This document shows, piece by piece, positions 35,506-44,900 of a DNA stretch of 64,000 nucleotides. The stretch is from assembly GCF_004022565.1 (NCBI RefSeq), contig NZ_CP022987.1, positions 2,666,001 through 2,730,000 of the forward strand, written 5' to 3'. Every line of letters begins with the position of its first letter. The stretch's first letter is position 1. The notes beneath the pieces are model-generated. The model ran no database searches. It had not been told where the DNA came from and worked only from the letters and a program-made list of their open reading frames with translations. The position numbers and the translations under genes are program-made. The DNA is from Pollutimonas thiosulfatoxidans. GTDB lineage: Bacteria > Pseudomonadota > Gammaproteobacteria > Burkholderiales > Burkholderiaceae_B.

Positions 35506-36476
35506 CAACAGTCTTGATTACTGGAGTCGGTGCAATCATGGGATATGGATTGCTACGCTCGATTCGAGCGGCCGATCCCGAAATAATACTAATCGGGACC
35601 GACATTTATCCTGAAGCGGTGGGAAGGGCGTGGTGTGATTTTTTTGAACAAGCGCCGTTGACTTCAAGTCCAAACTATTTAGAATGGCTACTGGATACAA
35701 CGAGAAGGCACCAAGTAGACCTAATAGTTCCAGGAATCGAACAGGACGTTCATAGGCTATCTGATAACCGCGATTATTTCTCAGAAGGGAGGGGCAAGTT
35801 AGCAATTAATCGCAAGGAGCTCATTGATCTGTCGCGCGATAAATGGCATCTGGACCGAGCGCTGTTAGAATTCGCAGAGCCGGCGCGGATTCCTAGTTTT
35901 TACGGCGGCACCTTTACGACTTTATCGGAATTGCTCGGCTTGCCGTTCCTCCTTAAACCGCGAAGAAGTTACGCCTCCAAAGGGATAGTACAGGTGCATA
36001 ACGAGCATGACTTTAGTGCCTACGAGCATCAGTTGGGCGAGCACTTAATTGCGCAACCGATTGTCGGCTCGGATGATAATGAATTTACCGTAGGCGTGTT
36101 TGGTGACGGACAAGGGCATATCTGCGCTTCTATTAGTATGCAACGCCGGCTCGCTAATGATGGCTCCACCGCTAAAGCGTGGATCAGACATCATGCCAGC
36201 CTTGACGAGACAGTAATGCGCTTGTGTGCGCTCTTTAAACCACTCGGCCCCACCAATCTTCAATTCCGCAAGGATCAATCGGGCTGGAAGCTTCTCGAGA
36301 TCAATCCGAGGATTTCTTCAACTAGTTCGCTGCGAACAGCTTTTGGTTACAACGAAGCTGCGATGACTGTAGACTTTTACTTAAACGGCCAGTTGCCCTC
36401 TCAGCCTCCGATCAAGCAAGGCTTTGCCGTTCGTTATATCGAGGATTATATAGTGTATGATCGGAATCATATCTGA
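35502..36476 (+). CDS. ATP-grasp ligase (carbamoyl-phosphate-synthase-like)
   Basis: The 324-residue protein opens VLITGVGAIMGYGLLRSIR (pre-ATP-grasp Rossmann part) and contains PFLLKPRRSYASKGIVQV (ATP-binding lysine region) and WKLLEINPRISSTSSLR (metal-binding Glu-Asn). Members of this CarB-like group join a carboxylate to an amine through an acyl phosphate. In a glycan locus it may attach an amino acid to a sugar or form an amide. It overlaps the downstream phosphoesterase by 20 bases, a sign of close coupling. The substrate is unknown. Confidence 0.85.
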   Translation: MTTVLITGVGAIMGYGLLRSIRAADPEIILIGTDIYPEAVGRAWCDFFEQAPLTSSPNYLEWLLDTTRRHQVDLIVPGIEQDVHRLSDNRDYFSEGRGKLAINRKELIDLSRDKWHLDRALLEFAEPARIPSFYGGTFTTLSELLGLPFLLKPRRSYASKGIVQVHNEHDFSAYEHQLGEHLIAQPIVGSDDNEFTVGVFGDGQGHICASISMQRRLANDGSTAKAWIRHHASLDETVMRLCALFKPLGPTNLQFRKDQSGWKLLEINPRISSTSSLRTAFGYNEAAMTVDFYLNGQLPSQPPIKQGFAVRYIEDYIVYDRNHI

Positions 36477-37146
36477 TATTCACGGCAATTATGTTGCGCT
36501 TTCACGAGTACTGTCGCGACTTGATGAAATGGGCGTCACTAGGATTATTTGCTTAGGAGATATAGGGGGGTATTATTGCCAAGTTAATGAATGCTGTGAG
36601 GAATTGCGGTCGCGCCGAATATTTTCGCTAATGGGTAACCATGACTGGTATCTCGCAACCGATGAAGGTTGCCCACGATCCAGTAGTGCCAATGCCTGCC
36701 TCGAATACCAGCGCACAGTAATCACGGAAGAAAACAAGCAGTGGCTTAGCTCCTTGCGGCCTCAAGCAAAAGTCGGGGAGCTCAATATAGTCCATGGGGG
36801 CTGGAACGACCCTCTAGACGAATATATCAGGCCGTCCTCGGAGTACTTTGGACTTCTCTCGGGGACTCATTTCGCGTCAGGGCATACGCATGTTCCATGC
36901 ATCTGGTCCAATGGTCGTCAGGTGTATTGCAATCCGGGTTCAGTTGGCCAACCCCGCGACGGCGACCCGCGAGCCTCCTTTGCCGTACTATGTGATGGCA
37001 TCTTTTCCCTCTACCGCGTTGAGTATGACTACGCCAAGATGCAGAAGTTGATGGCAGCGGCGGGGTTCTCAGCGTATTTCTATGAGAATCTTGCGATCGG
37101 CGCACGTATTGGAGGACGAATCGATAGATTGCAAATCGAACTTTAG
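36457..37146 (+). CDS. Calcineurin-like metallophosphoesterase
   Basis: The 229-residue protein has a complete metal site: ISDIHGNY (Asp, His), CLGDIGGY (Asp), MGNHDWY (Asn, His), IVHGGW (His) and ASGHTHVP (His-x-His), followed by NPGSVGQPRDGDPRASF, typical of the YfcE/MJ0936-type phosphodiesterases. It hydrolyses phosphate mono- or diesters. Its start lies inside the ATP-grasp gene (20-base overlap), so both are translated together and probably act on the same metabolite. The role in the glycan locus is not known. Confidence 0.9.
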   Translation: MIGIISDIHGNYVALSRVLSRLDEMGVTRIICLGDIGGYYCQVNECCEELRSRRIFSLMGNHDWYLATDEGCPRSSSANACLEYQRTVITEENKQWLSSLRPQAKVGELNIVHGGWNDPLDEYIRPSSEYFGLLSGTHFASGHTHVPCIWSNGRQVYCNPGSVGQPRDGDPRASFAVLCDGIFSLYRVEYDYAKMQKLMAAAGFSAYFYENLAIGARIGGRIDRLQIEL

Positions 37147-37172
37147 CCTTTCCGACTTGAAAACGCACCGTA

Positions 37173-37574
37173 ATGCTCCGGACGAGCACAGTATTCCTGA
37201 ATGAATTTATGCGATCTTATCTACTCATCCTTCCGGTAGCATTTTTAATTGCGTATAGTCAATTGATCGTGAAGCTTCAGAGCCAGCAAAACAGCCTCAC
37301 GATGACACAAGGAGGCAGCGCTAATCGGTTGCTCTCATTCATTTCAGACCCTTGGATTATATCTGCCTATTGCGCCGCTCTCATCGCCTCGTTTGCATGG
37401 CTTTTCGTAGTAACCAAGCTGCCTCTTACCACCGCATTCCCGGTCTATATCGGTGTAACTTTCTTGATGGTGCTGGCTGGGGGCTGGCTATTTCTTGGGG
37501 AGGTGCTCACGGTGACGAAGATCATTGCGGCATTTTTGATTCTAGTAGGCGTTGCGCTTGGAATTCGCCCCTAA
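37173..37574 (+). CDS. Small EamA/SMR-like membrane protein
   Basis: The 133-residue protein (or 121 residues from the ATG at 37209) has four hydrophobic segments and the half-EamA pattern TTAFPVYIGVTFLMVLAGGW followed by LFLGEVLTVTKIIAAFLILVGVALG. Such small proteins resemble ArnE/ArnF and SMR transporters, which move undecaprenyl-phosphate-linked sugars or small cations. In a glycan cluster a lipid-linked sugar flippase role is plausible. The stop shares a base with the next start (TAATG at 37572-37576). Confidence 0.8.
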   Translation: MLRTSTVFLNEFMRSYLLILPVAFLIAYSQLIVKLQSQQNSLTMTQGGSANRLLSFISDPWIISAYCAALIASFAWLFVVTKLPLTTAFPVYIGVTFLMVLAGGWLFLGEVLTVTKIIAAFLILVGVALGIRP

Positions 37575-38464
37575 TGCTAGAGCCGGACGCCCGCACTATC
37601 GCCCATATGAATGAGTGGCTAGATCTGGTCTATCTTCAAGTTCAGGAACAGGCTCCCGCTTTGTTGCCCATATATAATATTTATGCCGACGAAGCGCGCT
37701 TCGGGCGTAGGTATATTGACGAAGAACTACAGCTGCTCGACCCAGGCGACAACGTGCTGGAAGTTGGCGCCGGTGCAATGCTTCTTAGTTGCCAGTTGGC
37801 GAGAGAGGGCTTTAACATCACAGCGCTTGAGCCTACTGGGGCGGGCTTTTCTCATTTCTCTTGTTTGCGTAGCTTGGCCTTATACTGCGCGGATCAACTG
37901 GATTGCCGCCCGAATATCATCGAACTCCCCGCAGAAGCCCTCGTAATGTCAGAGGAATTTTCATTTGCTTTTTCAGTGAATGTAATGGAGCATGTTGATA
38001 GCGTCGAATCTTCTATCGAGAATATAGGCCGCAGCCTTAGGCTGGGAGGCAAGTACCGCTTTACTTGTCCAAATTATCTATTTCCCTACGAACCGCACTT
38101 TAATATGCCGACGTTGTTTTCTAAGTCGCTAACCGAGAGATTGCTAAACGGCTATATTTTCAACGCCTCCCACCTGACTGATCCCTCGGGAACTTGGCGC
38201 TCTCTGAACTGGATTAACGTCTTGCAGATCAAGAAATGCACTCGGCGTAGCAAAACGTTGCGCGCCACATTCAATCGTGGCTTTCTGACTCAAACGCTTG
38301 AACGGGTAAATGATGATAAAGCTTTTGCCGCACGCCGTTCTGCTTGGATGCGAATGCTGATTAGATTAGTTGTACGGCTACGCCTTCACCATTCTCTCAT
38401 GCTAGTACCTGCTGCAGTTCAACCTATCATTGATTGCACTATTAAGAAAGACGGGAGTCGCTAA
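37574..38464 (+). CDS. Class I SAM-dependent methyltransferase
   Basis: The 296-residue protein has motif I NVLEVGAGAMLLSCQLA, an acidic residue in ITALEPTGAG, and FAFSVNVMEHVDSVE followed by LRLGGKYRFTCPNYLFPYEP. The ATG at 37574 is chosen because it overlaps the preceding stop (TAATG); the longer frame lies inside the neighbour. It probably methylates a sugar or lipid-linked intermediate of the glycan. It is followed directly by a second methyltransferase gene. Confidence 0.85.
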   Translation: MLEPDARTIAHMNEWLDLVYLQVQEQAPALLPIYNIYADEARFGRRYIDEELQLLDPGDNVLEVGAGAMLLSCQLAREGFNITALEPTGAGFSHFSCLRSLALYCADQLDCRPNIIELPAEALVMSEEFSFAFSVNVMEHVDSVESSIENIGRSLRLGGKYRFTCPNYLFPYEPHFNMPTLFSKSLTERLLNGYIFNASHLTDPSGTWRSLNWINVLQIKKCTRRSKTLRATFNRGFLTQTLERVNDDKAFAARRSAWMRMLIRLVVRLRLHHSLMLVPAAVQPIIDCTIKKDGSR

Positions 38465-39085
38465 ATGGGACAAATTACGCACGGCCTCCGGGCAGCTCTT
38501 TCCAATCCCCGAGTGTATTCTGCCTTTCAGAACCTACTGGGCGCTGAAGCGTTCAGGAAAGAATTTATACAAAATCATATCAGGCCGTATAGCGGCATGA
38601 AGATTCTGGATATTGGCTGTGGACCCGCTGACGTCTTGAACCATATGGACGGAGTCGAATATTGGGGGTTCGACACGAGCGAAGCGTACATCGCACATGC
38701 AAAGACAACCTTCGGCCCCAAGGGGAATTTCTTTTGCAAAGAGCTCCGAACGTCCGATTTTGAAGACAAGCCTTCCTTCGACGTTGTATTGGCGATGGGC
38801 CTCATCCACCATCTTGATGATGACACAGCGCGAAGCCTGATCGCAATGGCTTGCAAAGCGCTACGGCCAGGAGGGCGTTTGCTGACGTTCGATCCATGCT
38901 TTGAAGTCGGCCAAAGCCCACTGGCACATTACTTAATTCGACGTGATCGAGGACAGAACGTGCGCACTAAACAAGGATACGAAGCCTTAATCCGACCCTC
39001 GTTCAGCATCTACGAAATAGCGGTGCGCCATAGGCGCTGGGTGCCGTACACGCACTGTTTCATAGAGGCCACCAGAGCTCCATGA
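38465..39085 (+). CDS. Class I SAM-dependent methyltransferase
   Basis: The 206-residue protein has motif I MKILDIGCGPADVLNHM, YWGFDTSEAYIAHA, and VVLAMGLIHHLDDDTARSLI with LRPGGRLLTFDP. It begins immediately after the previous methyltransferase stop. Members with similar sequence occur in O-antigen loci. Acceptor unknown. It is the third methyltransferase of this arm, so the product is likely a heavily methylated or methyl-capped glycan. Confidence 0.85.
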   Translation: MGQITHGLRAALSNPRVYSAFQNLLGAEAFRKEFIQNHIRPYSGMKILDIGCGPADVLNHMDGVEYWGFDTSEAYIAHAKTTFGPKGNFFCKELRTSDFEDKPSFDVVLAMGLIHHLDDDTARSLIAMACKALRPGGRLLTFDPCFEVGQSPLAHYLIRRDRGQNVRTKQGYEALIRPSFSIYEIAVRHRRWVPYTHCFIEATRAP

Positions 39086-39200
39086 ATACCCATGCCTCTA
39101 AACGTTCAATTCCCAAACTCAATTGGCGCGCTGGCCGTGCGACCTTTGCTGGTCTCCGTCGCGCGGTAAGCCCGACTTCAACTAGTTTCCATTTACGCAC

Positions 39201-40085
39201 ATGAAAGCAATCGTACTGGCAGGAGGGAACGGTTCGCGCTTGTACCCGCTGACCCAAGTTTCTAGCAAACAGCTGCAGGCGGTCTTTGATAAACCAATGA
39301 TCTACTATCCGATCACGGTCCTCCTTGCCGCCGGAATCCAAGAGATTTGTCTTATTTCGACTCCGCAGGATCTACCGAGATTCCGTCAATTACTTGGCAA
39401 TGGCGCAAGATGGGGCGTCAGTTTTGACTACCGCGAGCAGCCGCATCCTGGTGGAATCGCTCAAGCCTTTCTGATCGCTGAAGACTTCATTGGGAAAGAC
39501 CGTGTTGTATTGATGCTAGGAGACAATATTTTCTCCGGAAGTGATGACTTCCCGCGAGCACTTTCTCAACTACAAGAGGGCGCGGCAATTTTTGCGTATC
39601 ACGTGAGTGACCCAGAACGCTACGGGGTGGTTGAGTTCGATCAAAACGGTTTGGCCTTGACACTGGAGGAAAAGCCAGCCCGTCCAAGAAGCGGATTTGC
39701 TGTGCCCGGTATCTATATTTACGATAACCAAGTTGTGGAGATAGCCCGCGCTCTTCGACCGTCGCCTCGCGGGGAGCTCGAAATTACCGACGTTAACCTC
39801 GAGTATCTACGGCGCAATCAACTCCGGGTGCACCGGTTGAGCCGAGGCTTCGCTTGGTTGGACGCCGGTACGAGCACGGCGCTGCAAGAAGCATCTGCGT
39901 ACGTGGAGGCTATTGAACGTCGACAGGGTATAAAGATCGGGTGCCCAGAGGAGGCGGCATTGGTGCGCGGTTTTATAGGAATTGAGCAGTTTGAAGCCTT
40001 ACTCCAGAATATGCCGGATTGCGAATATCGTACCTACCTGAAAAATGTAGCGGCCGAGAGCCGAAGGCTTGGAGGAGTAAAGTGA
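39201..40085 (+). CDS. rmlA: Glucose-1-phosphate thymidylyltransferase (RmlA)
   Basis: The 294-residue protein has the RmlA signature MKAIVLAGGNGSRLYPLTQV, SSKQLQAVFDKPMIYYPI, VLMLGDNIFSG and the usual length. It makes dTDP-glucose from dTTP and glucose-1-phosphate. The stop overlaps the GTG start of the aminotransferase. No RmlB (dTDP-glucose 4,6-dehydratase) is seen in this window, although WecE needs its product, so RmlB must be elsewhere. Confidence 0.95.
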   Translation: MKAIVLAGGNGSRLYPLTQVSSKQLQAVFDKPMIYYPITVLLAAGIQEICLISTPQDLPRFRQLLGNGARWGVSFDYREQPHPGGIAQAFLIAEDFIGKDRVVLMLGDNIFSGSDDFPRALSQLQEGAAIFAYHVSDPERYGVVEFDQNGLALTLEEKPARPRSGFAVPGIYIYDNQVVEIARALRPSPRGELEITDVNLEYLRRNQLRVHRLSRGFAWLDAGTSTALQEASAYVEAIERRQGIKIGCPEEAALVRGFIGIEQFEALLQNMPDCEYRTYLKNVAAESRRLGGVK

Positions 40086-41251
40086 ACCCGAAGAGTATCC
40101 CCTTCAATCGCCCTTATTTAACAGGCGACGAGTTCGGGTTTATTGCCGAGGCTCAGCACGGAAATATGCTAGCCGGCGATGGCCCTTTCACTAAACGATG
40201 CCACGGCTGGCTCGAAAAACACACAGGTAGCACCAAGGCGTTACTTACTCATTCCTGCACAGCAGCATTGGAAATTGCAGCTTTACTTCTAAACATTCAG
40301 CCGGGCGATGAAATCATCATGCCATCGTTTACATTCGTCTCGACGGCTAATGCTTTCGTCCTTAGAGGTGGTGTACCCGTATTCGTGGATATTCGGGAAG
40401 ATACGTTAAATCTTGATGAATCGCTTCTGGAAGCGGCCATTACTTCCAGAACCAAGGCTATCGTACCCGTTCACTATGCCGGTGTCGCATGCGAGATGGA
40501 TTCGATTATGAGGATAGCCGCTAAGCACAAACTGAGTGTTGTGGAGGATGCCGCTCAAGGGGTGATGGCCAAATATAAAGGGAAGGTTCTAGGGAGTCTG
40601 GGGGATCTAGGCGCATACAGCTTCCATGAGACTAAGAACATAATCTCTGGTGAGGGTGGAGCCTTGCTCGTTAATGAACCCGGCCTTGCGGTAAGGGCGG
40701 AAATAATTCGAGAAAAGGGAACAGATCGCAGCCGCTTTTTCCGAGGTGAGGTGGATAAGTATACTTGGCAAGAAGTGGGCTCCTCTTTCTTGCCCGGGGA
40801 GATCATCGCTGCCTTTCTATGGGCACAGATTGAACAAGCTGCCAACATTACGCAACGTCGCGTGGCCTCCTGGGAGTACTATCATGCCTCCCTGGCCACT
40901 CTCGAACGGCAAGGGGTCATCCGCCGACCCATCGTCCCGAGCGACTGCGAACATAATGCACATATGTACTACGTTCTGCTGTCATCGGATTTTGATCGTC
41001 AATCCGTCCTGCACCAGCTTAAAGAGAACGGAGTCTACTCAGTTTTTCATTATGTGCCGCTTCATTCGTCGCCTGGAGGGCTGCGCTACGGCCGCATTGC
41101 TGGGGGTATGGAAATCACGGATATGCAAGCAGAGCGCATTATTCGCTTGCCGTTATGGGTCGGATTGAGCCACGCTGAGCAGGACTATGTCGTTGGTCAA
41201 TTAGCGAAGGTCTTGGGCAGAAGCAACTGGCGACAAGCTCGGGTTATGTAG
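40082..41251 (+). CDS. wecE: dTDP-4-amino-4,6-dideoxygalactose transaminase (WecE/RffA-like, DegT/DnrJ/EryC1)
   Basis: The 389-residue PLP enzyme has IPFNRPYLTGDEFGFIAEAQ, LTHSCTAALEIAALLLN, IMPSFTFVSTANAFVLRGG, VEDAAQGVMAKYKG and the cofactor lysine in SFHETKNIISGEGGALLV. All are close to WecE/RffA, which aminates dTDP-4-keto-6-deoxyglucose to dTDP-Fuc4N. The start is a GTG at 40082 overlapping the RmlA stop, with GGAGGAG at good spacing; the longer frame from 40019 lies inside rmlA. It implies a 4-amino-4,6-dideoxyhexose in the glycan. Confidence 0.92.
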   Translation: MNPKSIPFNRPYLTGDEFGFIAEAQHGNMLAGDGPFTKRCHGWLEKHTGSTKALLTHSCTAALEIAALLLNIQPGDEIIMPSFTFVSTANAFVLRGGVPVFVDIREDTLNLDESLLEAAITSRTKAIVPVHYAGVACEMDSIMRIAAKHKLSVVEDAAQGVMAKYKGKVLGSLGDLGAYSFHETKNIISGEGGALLVNEPGLAVRAEIIREKGTDRSRFFRGEVDKYTWQEVGSSFLPGEIIAAFLWAQIEQAANITQRRVASWEYYHASLATLERQGVIRRPIVPSDCEHNAHMYYVLLSSDFDRQSVLHQLKENGVYSVFHYVPLHSSPGGLRYGRIAGGMEITDMQAERIIRLPLWVGLSHAEQDYVVGQLAKVLGRSNWRQARVM

Positions 41252-41862
41252 AATTGCTTGACTTCGCCTCCTCACCTAGCAGCTGCGACTCAGGGCAATT
41301 TGAATAGGCGGTCTTGCGCCGACTGGAGCTTTGCGAGCGTCGACTCATTGAATTGGCCGATAGCTTAAAAATTTGCCAAGAGCACGAAGACGCGGGTGAA
41401 GTCCCACGAAAGACACCTAAGCATAAGCGCACTCTGGCGCTCGAGACTATTCCGGGGAAACCACCGTCGAAGGTAGCCGGCTCTAGGGTTTCATTGGCAA
41501 CGCACTTGAGTTGTGCCCGATGGCCAAAATCTTACGCCCAATATGCGGATAATAATCACGGAATTAACACCGCAGAGATCTAACTTAAATCAGTAAACCA
41601 CACTAAATCCATACTACCTTTTCCCATTTGGGTATCTGGGAAGGCCGAATGCGACAGTCTACGCGGACCATCGCTTCGTCACTCCCAGCCTTTTGAAAAG
41701 GTGGCCGCCCTCGGGCGGTCAGCCTTAGTACTCTGCAATATTGAGCGACCAAATGTTCCCCTAAGCCTTACACACCTAATTTCGAATATAGTGGTAGCGC
41801 TGTTAGTCTAATATTCCTCATCGTGCGCACCACCCAATGCTAGAGAATGACCAACCTATAAA
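41252..41862. other. 611-base region without a supported gene
   Basis: A frame at 41314-41583 (plus, helix-rich start RRLELCERRLIELADSLK) has no ribosome site or recognised family and may be a gene remnant. A hairpin tGGCCGCC-CTCG-GGCGGTCa lies near 41701-41720 without a T tract. AT content rises toward the membrane-protein gene at 41863, and a promoter for that gene is likely in the last 100 bases. Confidence 0.35.
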
Positions 41863-43374
41863 ATGGCAAACAGCCCTTCTCCAACGACCAGAACGATTTT
41901 TCCCATAAGACAGATTGCCTTATACGGCCTGTTCTATCTCCTAGCACATGGAGGAATCTTAGCACTGTTGCCTTCGATTTACTGGGATGATTGGGTACTG
42001 TATAGAAGCGAACCTGCAGTACTTTTAGACACCTTCAACCAAGCTGGAGTAATGTTCAACTGGGCCGGCTATTTACACCTGGGCATGTTATATATTGGAC
42101 CTGAGGCCTATCGAGTTCTTACATTATTTGTAATGCTTATATCGGGCCTCTTACTACACGCGATATTGGTGAGAAACGCCAGTCTCAATAGTGAGTTCAT
42201 ATTTTACGTTGTAGTTTTATTTCTTGTTTTACCACTAAACTCCGCGCGCGTCGCCTTAATAACTTTACCTTATGCGCTATGCTACTTTGCGTTTTTCCTT
42301 GCTTGGAAGTGGATTGATACTCGAAGATATCCAGCACTAATGCTTTTTTTCTTCAGTTTCAACACAAACTCGCTACTGCTTTTTTATGCTCTCCCAATGC
42401 TCGATCTAGCCTATCGTAATGGGTATCTCCAGAACTGGAGGCTAATCATGCGATTCGCAAGAAATAATGTAGCCTTCATCCTTTGTCCGCTAGTCTATTT
42501 TACCATTAAGACTAATTTCTTTAAGCCTTATGGACTCTACGAAGGCTATAACCAAAGCTATAATTTAGACGACCTATATTTCAAGATATTATGGATTCTC
42601 GCAGACCTGAAAGAGTTTATGCTCGAGATCCATTGGCCAACATGTATCACCTTAATTGTATTTACTTTCTTGATAACAAAGCCTCCTCGCAATATGCCCC
42701 ATACAAGGGGTACTGTCAGAATCTCGGCCTTTTTGATTGGAAATTTAGCTATCATACTCGGGAGCTTTCCATACCTTATTGTGGGACATGTTCCAGTATT
42801 TAAAGAGTGGGGGTCGCGCCACCAGCTGCTGCTGCCATTAGGTGTTGCCCTGACAATAGCCGCTGTGTTCTTTTCGAAAAATAGCGGAATGAGGCGTTTG
42901 GCGTTTTCAGTTATTATAGGCAGTGCGTTGAGCTACAATATAACGACGTATATTTCATACTTTATTGACTGGAACAAACAGAAGGCACTAGTCGCCGCCT
43001 TAGCTCGAAATCCGAAGATAGCGAAAGCGACGTTAGTTATAATCAACGACAGGACTAAGTATTTGAATGCCAGAAATCGCACCTATGCCTTTTATGAATG
43101 GAACGGTATTTTTGAACAAGCCTATGGCAATCAGGGTCGATTTGTAATGGAGCCATCTTACTTAATCGCATATCAAAGCGGTGAGTATGATGATTTTTTT
43201 TCGGCGCACTACAAAGCCGCCGGGTTTGCACGAAACGGAAATGTCAGCACACTCTTGGTCGACATCACACAACATAAGGAAGAGATGTGCGTGAACTCCT
43301 GCAATTCTATGTTCCCGCAATTTGTATTAGGCGTACAGTCAATAGACATCGACACAGAAGCATTACTACAGTGA
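41863..43374 (+). CDS. Polytopic membrane protein with WDDW motif, putative GT-C-type transferase
   Basis: The 503-residue protein has about ten hydrophobic segments, a WDDW motif at residues 41-44 directly after the first helix, PLNSAR at 124-129, SRHQL near 318 and EWNGIF near 412, then a soluble C-terminus. An acidic pair at the start of the first external loop is typical of GT-C enzymes that use polyprenyl-phosphate sugars, so I infer a glycosyltransferase. No named family is recognised. It is paralogous to the protein at 48492-50135 on the other strand. The gene is AT-rich compared with its neighbours, suggesting transfer. Confidence 0.7.
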   Translation: MANSPSPTTRTIFPIRQIALYGLFYLLAHGGILALLPSIYWDDWVLYRSEPAVLLDTFNQAGVMFNWAGYLHLGMLYIGPEAYRVLTLFVMLISGLLLHAILVRNASLNSEFIFYVVVLFLVLPLNSARVALITLPYALCYFAFFLAWKWIDTRRYPALMLFFFSFNTNSLLLFYALPMLDLAYRNGYLQNWRLIMRFARNNVAFILCPLVYFTIKTNFFKPYGLYEGYNQSYNLDDLYFKILWILADLKEFMLEIHWPTCITLIVFTFLITKPPRNMPHTRGTVRISAFLIGNLAIILGSFPYLIVGHVPVFKEWGSRHQLLLPLGVALTIAAVFFSKNSGMRRLAFSVIIGSALSYNITTYISYFIDWNKQKALVAALARNPKIAKATLVIINDRTKYLNARNRTYAFYEWNGIFEQAYGNQGRFVMEPSYLIAYQSGEYDDFFSAHYKAAGFARNGNVSTLLVDITQHKEEMCVNSCNSMFPQFVLGVQSIDIDTEALLQ

Positions 43375-43395
43375 ATGGTAATCATCCATAGAAAC

Positions 43396-44110
43396 GAGCG
43401 GCCTTGAAGGTAGAATTCTCTAGAAGCAGTATTTTAGCGAGTTTTGCATGAAAACCTCGCGCTTTACGGAAAGCTAAATCAACCTCATCTTGAAGCGAGC
43501 GGAAGCGGGTACCCCGTGCCAGAGATTTGTCGCGAGTATGGCCAGAGTAGCGCCACATATTAAAAATGGCACGCCAAGTACGGCGACAGGGATGTCGGTT
43601 TGATGTCGCGTATGAAGGAACGGGAAACGGAGAATGCCCGCCTAGCGAAGATGTATACGGGAGAGCGACTGAAGGCCCAAATCCTAATGGAGGCCATTGG
43701 AAAAAGTGGTGACGCCATCTCACCGTAGTGAGATAGCACAACGAGCCGTCAATCAGCAGATTGCAGACTGGCTGCTTCGGCTGACCCACAACTAACGGAA
43801 CTAAGGCTTTGGCCTCTGTTATTTGTACCTCCGTAGCATCAGAGGCTTGAAACGGAACCACAAGCGCATATACCGTATCTACCGAGAGCTGGAGCTGAAC
43901 ATGCGCATCAAGCCGCGTTAACGTCTGGTCCGCGCAGCCAAAACCTGTAACCGTGCTAGTCCATCAATGAAATATGGCCCATGGATTTTATGCACGACCA
44001 GTTAGGCGATGGCCGCAGCATCCGATCGTTCAACGCCATTAATGACTATAACCGCCAAGCTCAGCAAAATGCCTATATTGAACTGCGTATTCCGGTGAAG
44101 ATGACCGCCG
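43396..44110 (+). mobile_element. Decayed IS3-family element
   Basis: The left end (GAGCGGCCTTGAAGGTAGAA) matches the outer end of the intact-end copy at 48441. It is followed by a broken orfA (ATGAAAACCTCGC, then internal stops) and pieces of orfB, readable as NHKRIYRIYRELELNMRIKP and MDFMHDQLGDGRSIRSF. These are the integrase-core regions of IS3-family transposases. Stops and frame breaks show it is dead. It lies just after the WDDW gene, and its right side is replaced by an IS21 fragment at about 44111. Confidence 0.75.
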
Positions 44111-44517
44111 ATTCCGGTCTATCGTGACCGCTGCGCATTCGATGATGTTACGCGTTCAGATTGTATAGGTTGCGGTCACGATAGGTCGCTGGTTTTCTCC
44201 TTTTTGCTTAATTTAGGCGGTTCAGCTCGTAGAGAATCGCCGGTCAGTGTGAGTCGGTGATTGCACTGCATGATGCGGTCCAGAATGGCGTCGGCAATGG
44301 TGGCGTCTCCGATCCACGCATGCCAGTGTTCGACCGGTAGTTGGCTGGTAATGATCGTCGCTTTGTTGCCGGCCCGGTCATCAATGATCTCCAGCAGGTC
44401 CGAGCGCGTCATGCTGTCGATGGCGCCCATGCCCGGTAATCCTCCCTTACATGGACGCTCCCAGTTTGCCAAGCTCTCAATTCGTAATGGTTTAAGGTAA
44501 AGATTGCACCCGTACAT
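44111..44517 (-). mobile_element. istB: IS21-family fragment with the C-terminal part of istB
   Basis: The terminal-type repeat ATTCCGGTCTATCGTGACC lies at 44111-44129. The minus frame 44176-44517 encodes the end of IstB, the ATPase helper of IS21 transposition: DLLEIIDDRAGNKATIITSQ, LPVEHWHAWIGDATIADAIL and RIMQCNHRLTLTGDSLR. The N-terminal ATP-binding part and all of istA are missing on this side. Upstream residues of the frame are unrelated, so the fragment is joined to other DNA near 44440-44517. Confidence 0.75.
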
Positions 44518-44671
44518 TCGGACTTTCGCTAAAGCCTAAGCCTTTGTCCCTGATGGAATGTGCTGGTTGGTGCCCCAATCGTTTTTACGCGCTTACTGCG
44601 CTGGGGGGATTCCGGGCTTTGCCAACCACGGTCTGACCTGTTTGCCATCATCGTTGATTGCTTGAGTGGGT

Positions 44672-44822
44672 ATTCCGGCCTGACGTGACCAGTGATTCCG
44701 GTCTATCGTGACCGGTCGTTCTGGTCCATCGTGACCAGCCATTCCGGTCTATCGTGACCGATTTCGGGGGCCACCGGAATCGGCGGTCACGATGCCGGAA
44801 TCCGTGGTCACGATACCGGAAT
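44672..44822. repeat. IS21-type terminal repeat cluster
   Basis: Four direct copies of about ATTCCGGTCTATCGTGACC lie at 44672-44690 (variant), 44695-44713, 44719-44736 (variant) and 44741-44759. Two inverted copies of GGTCACGATRCCGGAAT follow at 44785-44801 and 44806-44822. Multiple repeats of this kind are the transposase binding sites at the ends of IS21-family elements. They belong to a different end from the istB fragment, since the istA start that follows is on the plus strand. Confidence 0.7.
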
Positions 44823-44900
44823 GACGTCGTACCGCGCCCGAGTGATGTTACGCATATAGCAACCAACCGGGTACGCTGCCAGCTTTTGCTTGGAGACAGC

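Noticed and set aside
37352..37573. N-terminal extension of the methyltransferase frame
   Set aside because: It lies entirely within the EamA-like gene in another frame; the ATG at 37574 in a TAATG overlap is the natural start.
41314..41583. 89-residue plus-strand frame with a helix-rich start
   Set aside because: No ribosome site or recognised family. It may be a remnant, and I could not support it as a gene.
41701..41720. GC hairpin as a terminator after wecE
   Set aside because: The stem is convincing but there is no T tract and it is 450 bases past the gene, so I did not annotate a terminator.
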